Source: Desulfurococcales archaeon
Lineage (GTDB): Archaea > Thermoproteota > Thermoprotei_A > Sulfolobales > Acidilobaceae
Assembly (NCBI GenBank): GCA_015521705.1
Contig: WANR01000033.1
Span: 1 to 64,000, forward strand
DNA: 64,000 nucleotides
Direction of reading: 5' to 3'
This document shows, one piece after another, positions 42,052-50,358 of this stretch (position 1 is the first letter of the stretch; each line of letters starts with the position of its first letter). The notes under the pieces were generated by a model, which was given only the letters and a program-made list of their open reading frames with translations, was not told the DNA's origin and made no database searches. Made by a program: the position numbers and the translations under genes.

Positions 42052-43086
42052 CTACACAGACTCGGGAGCATCAGCATGCTCCGGGTATTTCGGGGGAAGT
42101 ACTGGCACATTGCTGGAGTCTATGATCTTCAAGTACTCCTCTATCTGCTTCCTATATGGTTCTAGCCAAGATGGTAGCACCAATCTCTGGCCTTTGCCAG
42201 CCGGCTCGTCGACCCCATATCCCGGTCCTGGCGTTGCAACCTCAAGCAGGTTGCCCTCGGGATCCCTAAAGTAGAGGCTCCGGAACCATACCCTATCAAC
42301 GAGGCCCGAGTTGCTCCACCCCATTCTATCCAGTCTCCTCATAACCTCTACCTGCATTTCGGGCTCTGCCGTTAAAGCTATGTGATGTATCCCTCCGTAA
42401 CCCATAATGCCTGGCCTTGCTCTGGGCAAGTATAGGTAGTGGAGGAATGCATCCTCGCCCAGGCCGAGCCCCACTATCAAGGCGCCTCCTGGGCTTCTAT
42501 CCTTAAACACGGGGCGGAGGCCAAGGACTTTCTCAGCGAATCTTTCCACTAGCACTGGGTCCCCTGTTAGGGGGGATGCGTGGTCGAAGGGCCCCAGGAT
42601 TGGGGCCCTCTCAGAGCTATCAATGTTATCCATCTTCTCTATCTCTTCTGTCAGGTAGTCTGCCAGCATTTTCCCGCTAGCACGGGCACATATCTCCAGG
42701 CGGCTCCCGTCGGGATCTCTAAAGTATATGGACACGCGCCCCGCGTACTCCACGGGCCCCTTAAAGGGGACCCCGTTATATTTTAGCCACGATGCTATCC
42801 TGGCCAAGTCGTCTACGGATCTGACCCTGTAGGCTAGGTGGTGGTGGACACCAATACCAGGCCTCGCCTCTTGGGCATCAGTGTACTCGAAGAAGGTAAT
42901 GGCGCCGCCTAGTTCTGCGCCTGGTGGCGAGTAGAATACGTGCCTGTGCAGCGGGTCGTCCTGGTTAACACTGTACTTAACTACATGCATCCCCATTATC
43001 TTGGTGTAGAACCACCTATTAACAGCGTAGTTCCTAGTTATAAGCGTTATATGGTGCAAGCCCCTAACCAGAGGACTCATAGCCAT
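42052..43086 (-). CDS. VOC-family ring-cleavage dioxygenase-like protein
   Basis: 344 residues made of two vicinal-oxygen-chelate modules: HHITLITRNYAVNRWFYTKIMGMHVVKYS and, after residue about 165, FDHASPLTGDPVLVERFAEKVLGLRP. Metal ligands look like His residues in GLHHIT and VHHHLAY and Glu in GSRLEICA, with a second GIHHIALTAE and GNLLEVATP set in the other half. Resembles MhqO/hydroquinone dioxygenase or glyoxalase-like proteins. The substrate is unknown. Convergent with the ammonia-lyase gene (stop codons 20 bases apart), so no operon link. Confidence 0.85.
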   Translation of the reverse strand: MAMSPLVRGLHHITLITRNYAVNRWFYTKIMGMHVVKYSVNQDDPLHRHVFYSPPGAELGGAITFFEYTDAQEARPGIGVHHHLAYRVRSVDDLARIASWLKYNGVPFKGPVEYAGRVSIYFRDPDGSRLEICARASGKMLADYLTEEIEKMDNIDSSERAPILGPFDHASPLTGDPVLVERFAEKVLGLRPVFKDRSPGGALIVGLGLGEDAFLHYLYLPRARPGIMGYGGIHHIALTAEPEMQVEVMRRLDRMGWSNSGLVDRVWFRSLYFRDPEGNLLEVATPGPGYGVDEPAGKGQRLVLPSWLEPYRKQIEEYLKIIDSSNVPVLPPKYPEHADAPESV

Positions 43087-43215
43087 GGATCTCTAGCCAC
43101 CCACCTTAAGGTTCTCCTATTCCCTGTCCTTATGGCCTTAGCTAGACTTATTGACGGCTGGTATTTGTTTTAAACAGTTAAAAGCGGGAAGGCTGGATAA
43201 TTTCTGGGGAGGGTA

Positions 43216-44103
43216 TTGAACGGTTTAAAGATTCTTGAGGGGCACACCATAGACTCATTGGTAGATCCTAAGGCTCTAATCGACAATATAAGGGAAGCTC
43301 TTCTAGGCGGAAGAGCTGTTGAGCGGGTATCTATGGAGGAGTCTGGTTCTTGGCTGGGCCTCATGGGGGCCTCGTCTCCCGGGTTCTTTGCTGTCAAGAT
43401 AGTTGGGGTTTACCCGGAGAACCCTGCCAGGGGGCTTCCCCTAGTTAGGGGGCTTCTCCTACTGCTCTCGGCTAGTAGCGGTGAAGTGCTGCTAGCGGCC
43501 GATGCGGGCCCCGCTACCGGGTGGAGGACTGCGGCGGCCACAGCACTGGCACTGAGCCTTATGGGGTATAGCGGGGGCGGGGTTCTCGGCGTTATAGGGG
43601 CCGGTGTACAGGCTAGGTACCACCTGGAAGTACTCTCCAGGATCTACAGGCCGTCCAGGATCATCATTACCAGCAGGACCAGGGCCAGGGCCGAGGCCCT
43701 GGCTTCAGAGTACGGCGCAGAACTGGCCAGCCTCGAAGACCTGCTCTCAGCATCGCAAGTCGTGGTGTCGGCAACTAACTCCAGAGAGCCAGTAGTTAGG
43801 GGCAGCCTGCTAAGATCCGGAGTCCTCGTAGCAAGCGTGGGGGCCCCTAAACCCGTCAGAGAGCTCGACGGCACGGTTATTGAGAGGTCTAGGTGCGTGC
43901 TCGTAGACACCAGATCCGGGGCTGAGAGGGAGACTGACGATGTAAAGGGGGCCAGGGAAGTAGTTGAGCTCAGGGAGATGCTCGAGGGAAGAAGGTGCGA
44001 GTGGGGCGACATCAAGGTATACAAGTCAGTGGGCTATTCCCCCCTCGACCTAGCCATAGCCCTACACCTCTATAGCAGGGCAGCGAAGGATGATCCAAGG
44101 TAG
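43216..44103 (+). CDS. Ornithine cyclodeaminase/mu-crystallin family dehydrogenase
   Basis: NAD(P)-dependent enzyme of 295 residues. SSGEVLLAADAGPATGWRTAAATALALSLMGYSGGGVLGVIGAGVQARYHLEVLSRIYRPSRIIITSR contains the conserved substrate region and the Rossmann GxGxQA motif (written in pieces), then VVSATNSREPVVRG and GAPKPVRELDGTVIERS (Asp near the catalytic loop). The family includes ornithine cyclodeaminase, archaeal alanine dehydrogenase and ketimine reductase, which sequence alone does not separate. TTG start at 43216 after GGGGAGGG. The end overlaps the broken gene on the other strand. Confidence 0.88.
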   Translation: MNGLKILEGHTIDSLVDPKALIDNIREALLGGRAVERVSMEESGSWLGLMGASSPGFFAVKIVGVYPENPARGLPLVRGLLLLLSASSGEVLLAADAGPATGWRTAAATALALSLMGYSGGGVLGVIGAGVQARYHLEVLSRIYRPSRIIITSRTRARAEALASEYGAELASLEDLLSASQVVVSATNSREPVVRGSLLRSGVLVASVGAPKPVRELDGTVIERSRCVLVDTRSGAERETDDVKGAREVVELREMLEGRRCEWGDIKVYKSVGYSPLDLAIALHLYSRAAKDDPR

Positions 44104-44537
44104 AATGTGGAGGCGCTCACAAACCTGTCAGAACCTCGTATCCATATCCTGGCGTGCAGTAGTTTCCCTTCCAGGCATGCTACTAGCGTGAGCAATGACG
44201 GCGCATTGTTGTAGGCTGATAGACCCCTCTCCAGCGCTAACTTGTAGTCCAGGTAATCGCCTACCCCCCTAACATAGACGGCCGAGTCTATGCCCCGAAC
44301 GGCCTATGTCCAAGAAAGGAGCCGAACGCTATAGCCAGCAACACCTCCCTGCGCACCCTTAATGCCTCCCCTACATGATCTAGTACCCTCCTACGCTTGC
44401 CGGGCTGCACGTCGTAGAACCTAAAATACTCACGCTCCTCCAATTCTAGAGGCAAAGGATCTCACCTCTTCAACGAACCTCCTAACAACTTCAAGCCCAT
44501 TACCGCGGGCTTCCCTAAAAACCCTCACATCATCCAC
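44070..44537 (-). pseudogene. Broken nucleotidyltransferase (MNT-type)
   Basis: Three pieces in two frame changes. From a GTG at 44535-44537, VDDVRVFREARGNGLEVV reaches a TGA at 44430-44432. A second frame, ELEEREYFRFYDVQPGKRRRV and REVLLAIAFGSFLGHRPF, ends at TAG (44288-44290). A third frame resumes GIDSAVYVRGVGDYLDYKLALERGLSAYN and continues into the end of the upstream dehydrogenase gene, stopping at about 44070. AFGSFLGHRPF-x-GIDSAVYV is the GS...D.D nucleotidyltransferase signature with the second Asp lost. Such genes often act as MNT/HEPN antitoxins; no HEPN partner is intact nearby. Confidence 0.6.
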
Positions 44538-44650
44538 CCAGCACTAGCCAAAATCAGAGTATTCCATACTAGTGGATAAGGGTTTTCCGCCGGGATCTCT
44601 CCCATGATTCCTTGCCAGGGTATATTGGAGGCTTCTTGCCGCCACGCACG

Positions 44651-46120
44651 CTATGTGCCCAACTCTATTACCTTGGAGGGGTTCATCAAGCCCTTGGGGT
44701 CGAACGCCCTCTTTATGGCAGTCATTATCTCGGCTAGCTTCCTCGAGCCCCTGGCTTCTAGCTCCATTTGTAGGCCCTTCTTCTTCAGCACCCCGATGCC
44801 GTGCTCCGCGCTAATGGTTCCCCCGCTCTTCACGGCTATCTCCATCACCTTGGAGTACCACTCTTCCACCATGCTCCGGGAACGCGGGTCCTCCGGGTTG
44901 AAACCCACTGTGGGGTGTAGGTTCCCGTCGCCTATGTGGCCGCCTACAACGACGTGTAGGCCCCTCTTCCTGGCCTCGCTGGTGATCTGCTCGTATACCT
45001 CGGGGATCCTCGAGGGAGGGACGGCTATGTCTTCTATGTAGACCATTACATCCCTCCTACCCAGCCTCCGCCTGAAGGCCTCTATCGACGCCGCGAAGAA
45101 CCCTCTCCTCACCTCTAGAAGCCCCAGGCTCTCGGCCTCCGCCTGGCTACCAGCTATGGTGACTTTCGCGGCGCCGCTACTCTCGAGAACGGATCTTATC
45201 CACGAAGCCATCCTCTGGGAGGCCTCCCTGTTAGCGTCTACACCTACCAGGAATAGGTGGCCCTCAGGCCTTATCGGGGATCCGAGCCTCCTGCTAGAGA
45301 TAGTAGCAGACTCCTGATCCATGAACTCAGCTATCAGGGGCTGAACCCCGGCCTCCTTAATCGCCTTGAGTGCGTCCACAACGCCCTCAAGGCTCTTGTA
45401 GAACCCTAGTCCGTAAACGACTGCTTCGGGCATGGGTGTAATCCTCAAGTTTGCCTCCACCACTATGCCTAAAGTGCCCTCGCTCCCCACAACTAGCCTG
45501 GTAAGGTCGTAGCCCTGCCTGCACTTTAGCGTCCTACACCCAATCTCGAGGATGGAGCCCTCAGCGTCTGGGACCGCTAGCTTCAACCCTAGAACCCAGT
45601 CCCTCATTGTCCCATACTTGGCCCCCCTCATGCCTCCGGCCCCGCTGTTAATGGCCCCACCCACGGTAGCTACTGAGACGCTTCCAGGATCTACGGGGAA
45701 CATATAGCCGTGGCGTGACAGCTCCATGTTCAAGTCACCCAGCCTGAGGCCAGGCTCTACAACGGCTAGAGAGTCCAGGATACTGACCTCCCTGATCCTC
45801 CTCATCCTGTCAAGACTCACTATTATGCCGCCAGACGGCACACTGCTGCCGGACAAGCTCGTGGCAGAGCCCTGGGGATACACTGGGACTTCATGCCTAT
45901 AAGCTATAGACAGGACAGCACCTACATCGCCCGCATCTTCGGGGAACACAACTGCCCACGCTTCCCCCATAAGACCACTAGCCTCCCTAGAGTAAAGCGA
46001 GACTATTTCAGGGTCGCTAACTACCTTACCCCTGCCCAGGGTCCTAACCAGCGACTCCACAGCCCTCTTAGCACTCTCGCCCATGATCTGTCCACCAAGA
46101 AGCGTTACAAAGCTATCCAC
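44651..46120 (-). CDS. FAD-linked oxidase, GlcD/D-lactate dehydrogenase type
   Basis: 489-residue flavoenzyme of the PCMH family. PQGSATSLSGSSVPSGGIIVSLDRM is the FAD-pyrophosphate loop; GVVDALKAIKEAGVQPLIAEFMDQESATIS leads into the substrate domain, and the end has VVGGHIGDGNLHPTVGFNPED and GTISAEHGIGVLKKKGLQMELE, the standard C-terminal histidines. Oxidises a 2-hydroxy acid (glycolate, D-lactate or similar) and passes electrons on, possibly to the ETF or quinone. A GTG at 46118-46120 follows a minus TATA (about 46146-46155) closely; a Met 13 residues in is an alternative. Confidence 0.9.
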   Translation of the reverse strand: MDSFVTLLGGQIMGESAKRAVESLVRTLGRGKVVSDPEIVSLYSREASGLMGEAWAVVFPEDAGDVGAVLSIAYRHEVPVYPQGSATSLSGSSVPSGGIIVSLDRMRRIREVSILDSLAVVEPGLRLGDLNMELSRHGYMFPVDPGSVSVATVGGAINSGAGGMRGAKYGTMRDWVLGLKLAVPDAEGSILEIGCRTLKCRQGYDLTRLVVGSEGTLGIVVEANLRITPMPEAVVYGLGFYKSLEGVVDALKAIKEAGVQPLIAEFMDQESATISSRRLGSPIRPEGHLFLVGVDANREASQRMASWIRSVLESSGAAKVTIAGSQAEAESLGLLEVRRGFFAASIEAFRRRLGRRDVMVYIEDIAVPPSRIPEVYEQITSEARKRGLHVVVGGHIGDGNLHPTVGFNPEDPRSRSMVEEWYSKVMEIAVKSGGTISAEHGIGVLKKKGLQMELEARGSRKLAEIMTAIKRAFDPKGLMNPSKVIELGT

Positions 46121-46529
46121 TCACCACTAGTTAAGCCCCCGAGACTATAATCTATGAACACTAGCCGGGAACCATTCGCCACAAGTAGGCCTGCTAACAC
46201 TAAAAAGCCGTTGCTATGCCAACATACTATTAACGGGCCCGCGGCAGTCCAACCCCCCGCCCCTCGGCGAGAGGGCCCTTAAAGGCCTTAATCAATGAAC
46301 CGAGGATTCCCTGCCGCGAGCCCGCTTTTCCTTGTTTCCGTGTCCATATTGCTCACCAAGACTTTAGAGCTGCACGCTAGAACCCTCTTTCTTGGACCCT
46401 TTTCGCTAACGTAAATATATGCGTGGAAGTATTACTCAATAACAGGGTTAATTCGGACAACTTAAGTATGCTTTGGGACAGTAAACTTATTATATAGCGA
46501 AGTAGCAATACTCAAAAAGGTGAATCATC
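46121..46529. other. Promoter-rich gap before the roadblock operon
   Basis: 409 bases without a convincing gene. It holds the minus promoter of the GlcD-like gene near 46146-46155 and a CCTC/GAGG small hairpin (about 46260-46273). At the right end are the plus-strand TATA TTATTATATA (46488-46497) and ribosome site AAGGTGA (46517-46523) that drive the next gene. Confidence 0.4.
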
Positions 46530-46895
46530 ATGTCGGCAGCTGTAGGTAGAGTTCTGACGGACATGATTAGAGTACCAGGCGTCGTAGCGGTTTTTGTGGT
46601 AAGCAAAGACGGATTTATAGTCGAGAAGGCAGTAGGCGGCGGGCTTGAAGTAGACGAAGACGCCATCGCCGCTATGATAACCGCCGTATATGGATCCACT
46701 AACCAGCTGGGCGAGGAGCTGAAGATGGGCACGCCGGATACTGTGACGCTAGAATACCCCGGCCACTATGTGCTACTTCACGACCTCGGCGGGGAACACA
46801 TGGTCGCCGTCATGGCTGAAAAAGCTAGAGCCGTGCTTGGAAGGCTTAGGTATGAGATCAGAAAACAGGCTCCTAGGATAAAGCAGTCATTGTGA
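46530..46895 (+). CDS. Roadblock/LC7 domain protein
   Basis: 121 residues that fill one roadblock/LC7 (MglB-like) fold: VGRVLTDMIRVPGVVAVFVVSKDGFIVEKAV (helix then strands), DAIAAMITAVYGSTNQLGEELKMG (the long dimerising helix), VTLEYPGHYVLLHDLGGEHMVAVMAEKARAVLGRLR (strands and last helix). In bacteria MglB stimulates the MglA GTPase; archaeal relatives occur beside small GTPases. Here no GTPase is adjacent. ATG with AAGGTGA. First gene of the three-gene operon. Confidence 0.88.
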   Translation: MSAAVGRVLTDMIRVPGVVAVFVVSKDGFIVEKAVGGGLEVDEDAIAAMITAVYGSTNQLGEELKMGTPDTVTLEYPGHYVLLHDLGGEHMVAVMAEKARAVLGRLRYEIRKQAPRIKQSL

Positions 46896-46921
46896 AGTAA
46901 CTGGCGGGTGAGAGTGACGGT

Positions 46922-47437
46922 ATGGGCGAGGAGATGTCATTGTCTGAGAAGATAACCATACCAAGCGGCCTCATAAACGCAATAATAGCGGGCTACCAGG
47001 TAGCCCTAAACAGGACGCTCGGCAAAGGAGCCGCCGCCATGACGCAGCTACTCATTAAAGACATTGGCGAAGTGCTGGAGCACCTTCTCGAAGAGTCTGG
47101 CTTCGAGCTCCACGAAGTTAAGGATCTCAAAAAAGACATCAAGAAGGCTTTTAGCATGCTGAATATAAGCAACAAGGTAAAAGTAGAGGTGCCTAAGGAC
47201 GGCACAGAAGCTGGCGACAAGTATGTCATAAAAATACACGACAGCATATTCAAGCCTGTTGCAAGGCTTCTCTACAAGAAGGGGATACCCTACACCCTAA
47301 GCCCTGAATCATTCATAGCAGCGGCCCTGGTCAGAATGGCTATACGCAAGGTCAAGCCAGACGCACAGGTTAAGGTGAAGGTGCACCCCCAGGAGAGCCC
47401 CGACGACCCCCTCGTGATCGAGGTAATAGTGCGCTAA
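46922..47437 (+). CDS. Unknown helical protein in the roadblock operon
   Basis: 171 residues, soluble. N-terminal half is helical (SGLINAIIAGYQVALNRTLGKGAAAMTQLLIKDIGEVLEHLLEESG), the second half mixed (VKVEVPKDGTEAGDKYVIKIHDSIFKPVARLLYKKG, then strands VKVKVHPQESPDDPLVIEVIVR). A nucleation such as IKIHDSIF and the mixed layout recall V4R-like or heme-sensor folds, but I do not assign one. It starts 27 bases after the first roadblock gene. An in-frame ATG at 46934 is an alternative. Confidence 0.7.
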   Translation: MGEEMSLSEKITIPSGLINAIIAGYQVALNRTLGKGAAAMTQLLIKDIGEVLEHLLEESGFELHEVKDLKKDIKKAFSMLNISNKVKVEVPKDGTEAGDKYVIKIHDSIFKPVARLLYKKGIPYTLSPESFIAAALVRMAIRKVKPDAQVKVKVHPQESPDDPLVIEVIVR

Positions 47438-47475
47438 GCCCCTCAACAAACAACAGTGGGGAGGTTTAAACGTCT

Positions 47476-48231
47476 ATGCTTTCAAGGGAGCCTAGCCGAC
47501 TACCCGACCCCAAGACACTGGCCTCAGTAGTTGAGTTCGCCTCGAAACTCACAGGTTTTGAATACCTAGTGGCTTCGGCCGAGGGCTTGCCCATAGCTTA
47601 TACTGGTACAAGCAGGGAGAAAGCTGAGAGCATGGCTGCTCTCAGCGTTGACATAGTAGAGCCCTCCTATAAGGTGCTCCGAGAAATAGTGGGACAAGAG
47701 CCAGGCTACGTCTATATTAATATAGATGAAGGAAGGGCCCTTGCCTTCTCTAGAACAGGAGGGCTCATACTAGTAGCTTACGGTAAAACCAAAGTACTGA
47801 GAGAAGCGCTAAACGCAGTATCACGGCACCTAGCAGGTACCAAAATAAAGTGCGGCGCCTGTGGCGGGGATCTCACTCTTGCAACCCACAAGTGCCCCCA
47901 CTGTAAGAGCACCATACCCTTCATATCTAGCGAGTGCCCCCTATGCGGCGCTACAGTAAGCGTTAAGAAGTGCCCCTACTGTAAGACCAGCATCCTTATT
48001 GACAGAGAACTTGTCGAAGCTGGACGACCCGTGGCCCAGTATACGTCGAGGAAAGTGGCGCTCCTAGCACTAACTGCTACCGGATCCGTGGCTGCAGGCA
48101 TCATATCAGGCTATGCAATAAGCCAGGCGTGGGGTATTGATGCAGGCATCCTATCCGCTATCGGTGTTGGAGGCCTAGTGGGACTCATAGCTGAAGTGCT
48201 AGCTCTCCGGAAGATGCGCCAAGCTGTTTAA
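47476..48231 (+). CDS. Roadblock, double zinc ribbon and membrane-anchor fusion
   Basis: 251 residues. The N-terminal roadblock fold (about 10-122) reads FEYLVASAEGLPIAYTGTSREKAESMAALSVDIVE. Then two zinc ribbons with four CxxC pairs, CGAC, CPHC, CPLC and CPYC (about 130-180), with a SECP spacer. A C-terminal pair of hydrophobic segments (LLALTATGSVAAGIISGYAI and GILSAIGVGGLVGLIAEVLAL) ends in RKMRQAV. So the protein would sit on the inner membrane with its roadblock and ribbon domains in the cytoplasm. Third gene of the operon, 38 bases after the second. ATG after GGGGAGG. Confidence 0.82.
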   Translation: MLSREPSRLPDPKTLASVVEFASKLTGFEYLVASAEGLPIAYTGTSREKAESMAALSVDIVEPSYKVLREIVGQEPGYVYINIDEGRALAFSRTGGLILVAYGKTKVLREALNAVSRHLAGTKIKCGACGGDLTLATHKCPHCKSTIPFISSECPLCGATVSVKKCPYCKTSILIDRELVEAGRPVAQYTSRKVALLALTATGSVAAGIISGYAISQAWGIDAGILSAIGVGGLVGLIAEVLALRKMRQAV

Positions 48232-49025
48232 TATAGGAGAAAGCCTAGCTCTGAAAGGAACTCGGCAGAGCTACGATAGCACTTTGACTCAAGTAGTTTT
48301 TCGTTCCTTATTGCAAGCAGCATGTATTGGCACTCGTCGTTATTACTAGCCTCACCCTGATTAGTCCTCGCCAGGCAGTACACGTTTTCCTCACTCCTAT
48401 AATACCCTATGCCGTCGACTATTGCCTGCAGAATAGCACCCGCCGGGTTCACCGAGGGATCGTGCTCCCTAATATAATCCAGGCACACCCTCAACGCTTC
48501 CGGCCTGGAGTCTTCCCAGCTCTCATGTCCAAGATCTTCAATACCCACACCAGCCTGTGTAGGCCGGGAATACTGTTCATATCCCAGGAGAGCCAGCAAT
48601 TCTGCCAGTACTTCATTTAAATTCTCTCTGTGGAGAAGTTTCATCCTAAGTGAAGACGCCCTGCTAGTCTCTAAATCTATCATGTCGTCTGAAACCAGGA
48701 AAAACTCGTATGAGACTGCATAAACCCCACGTGAGTTGAAGTTGCTATCAATGTTTGACACTATGGAGTAACTCTTAGGATCTCTCTTAAACACGCGCAC
48801 CTCATAAAAACCTCCGCTCATAGTGTAGGGCTCTGTTTCCAGGACAAGCCTAAGGGCACACCTATCATCAATCTTTAAGCAGAGATTGTTAAACATGCCT
48901 AGCAAAGACTGGGTTACATCCCTTAACTCCTTACCCTCTTCAAGCCTTTCAAAGCCATTGCCTAATACACGTCTAAACTCTATTGGTGGTAGCTCGCGAG
49001 GCCCTGAATCAGCGGATTCATGCAT
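48228..49025 (-). CDS. Orphan protein, unknown function
   Basis: 265 residues, mostly acidic and polar, with no membrane helix or signal. It has scattered Cys (NNLCLKIDDRCALRL, RVCLDYI, YCLART, ECQYMLL, ESKCYR). Its codons are richer in A and T than those of neighbours (for example frequent ATA, TTA, AAC/AAT). That may mark foreign origin. No family recognised. The start at 49025 is ATG in a run of ATGC repeats (CATGCATG), and 70 bases further is a tandem 15-bp repeat on its promoter side. It ends 4 bases inside the last roadblock gene. Confidence 0.65.
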   Translation of the reverse strand: MHESADSGPRELPPIEFRRVLGNGFERLEEGKELRDVTQSLLGMFNNLCLKIDDRCALRLVLETEPYTMSGGFYEVRVFKRDPKSYSIVSNIDSNFNSRGVYAVSYEFFLVSDDMIDLETSRASSLRMKLLHRENLNEVLAELLALLGYEQYSRPTQAGVGIEDLGHESWEDSRPEALRVCLDYIREHDPSVNPAGAILQAIVDGIGYYRSEENVYCLARTNQGEASNNDECQYMLLAIRNEKLLESKCYRSSAEFLSELGFLLY

Positions 49026-49094
49026 GCATGTGTTCCTCCCACTATCACAAGAATACGGATCAAAAATCTGAGGGTTTAAAATTTTTTCTTCTTT

Positions 49095-49177
49095 ACTCTT
49101 ATAGTTAATACTCTTATAGTTAATACTCTTATAGTTAATACTCTTATAGTTAATACTCTTATAGTTAATACTCTTAT
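49095..49177. repeat. 15-bp tandem repeat, 5 full copies plus 8 bases
   Basis: Unit ACTCTTATAGTTAAT starts at 49095, 49110, 49125, 49140 and 49155, with a partial copy ACTCTTAT at 49170-49177. The copies are identical. On the minus strand the unit is ATTAACTATAAGAGT, and each carries a TATA-like core, so the array could be a multi-copy promoter or binding site for the orphan gene that starts at 49025. It is not a CRISPR: units have no spacers. Slippage or recent amplification would explain identity. Confidence 0.85.
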
Positions 49178-49623
49178 TTAGCTTCCTTGCCCCTTACCTG
49201 CCTGCCACTCCATGGGGTCTCGGCCCACGCATGGTCCCATGGCCGGGGCTTCTATCTCTCCATAGTCTTAAAGGCTGGCACTGGATTGGATAGTAGGGAT
49301 GGGGGTACTATAAAAATCTTTAGTCATAATCTAATGCTGGGAACCGACTCTATAGGCTTAGCTAGTGTCGAGGATGTAGGTGTTTTGTGGATCGTTTTTC
49401 CCACTAGGTACTCGAGCATTCATTAGTGGGCTCTCCGGCGAAACAGTTGGTGCAAAGTATCAATGGCAGTAGGTGTGTTGGTTATTTTGTTGTTAATACC
49501 CACTGCATAAAATTTATGGCTCTTCACTTGGCTGCATTCTTTCTTGCTCGGAAAAGGTCTATTACATGGTTATAGTTTTTAATATTCTTGGCTGTGGTTA
49601 TTTTCTTGGTGGTGGGTTTATAG
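49178..49623. other. Gap between repeat array and next gene
   Basis: About 450 bases with no supported gene; a 79-codon frame (49187-49426) looks random. It is AT-rich in parts (AAAAATC, TTAATATTC). A plus TATA, TTATAGTTTTTAATATTC (about 49569-49586), would serve the next gene. Confidence 0.4.
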
Positions 49624-50265
49624 TTGGGAGAAGAACAGTACGAGTGGGTGAAGAAGTATCTTGTTAGCAGGCCTTCAGTGGTTGGCGTGTACGCGGCGCT
49701 TCTAGCCTTTAGGGTTGCCTATGTTAAGAGGCTTTACTTGAGGGACACGATAGACATAGATGCCATGATTGATGCCGTGCTGGATGATGTGAAGCTGACA
49801 ATTCCCAGGTTCACGGGGAGGCCGGTTGAGGCTATAGAGGCTGGGGGACAGTTCCTCAGGGACTTGATAACGGATCTTGGCGCCACGGACAGCTTGGAGG
49901 AAGCAAAGTTCTCCCTGGAGGAGATAGAACTTAAGTATATTAACAGGTTCAACGAACCTCTCAAGAGATACTCTGACAGGCTTGTCAGATCCCTCGATCC
50001 CGAGGAGACTGACGTGCTGTCCAGGATACTCTTAAGCGTTAAGAGGAGAGAGATCATTGGAGAGTACACAGCGGCCGGCTCTGCCCTCATATACATGCCT
50101 GGGCTCAGCCTAAACGCTTACTCTATAGCAGGCTTGGATCCCCTGGACCTGGAGGATCTGTTCTCATGCATGGTAATAGCTAGGGTGGGAGAGGACGCCG
50201 CTATCCCCAGCTACTTCTTCTCCAGGGAGTTCGAGGAAAAACTGGCTAAGGCGGCTAGGGCCTAG
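49624..50265 (+). CDS. Archaeal protein of unknown function
   Basis: 213 residues, helical, no signal or membrane segment. AAGAGATACTCTGACAGG region gives the basic LKRYSDRLVRSLDPEE; DAMIDAVLDDVKLTIPRF and GAGEY-like turns suggest a four-helix fold. A short hydrophobic run (YTAAGSALIYMPGLSLNAYSIAGL) lies near 150-175. No family recognised. TTG start at 49624 after GGTGGTGG. It sits upstream of the Rieske gene, so it may be an accessory of that complex, but spacing (about 93 bases) and its own TATA argue for separate transcription. Confidence 0.65.
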   Translation: MGEEQYEWVKKYLVSRPSVVGVYAALLAFRVAYVKRLYLRDTIDIDAMIDAVLDDVKLTIPRFTGRPVEAIEAGGQFLRDLITDLGATDSLEEAKFSLEEIELKYINRFNEPLKRYSDRLVRSLDPEETDVLSRILLSVKRREIIGEYTAAGSALIYMPGLSLNAYSIAGLDPLDLEDLFSCMVIARVGEDAAIPSYFFSREFEEKLAKAARA

Positions 50266-50358
50266 CCCTCCTCCTTGCAACTGTTCCATGCATGCTTTTA
50301 TAATTCTTAGCGTATCAATTGACCACTGGCTATGTAAGGTGAGCGGCGGGGGTTAGGG

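Noticed and set aside
49095-49177. CRISPR array
   Set aside because: Units are directly tandem with no spacers, and no cas genes are nearby.
49187-49426. 79-codon frame
   Set aside because: Composition looks random, start lies in the repeat flank and there is no ribosome site.
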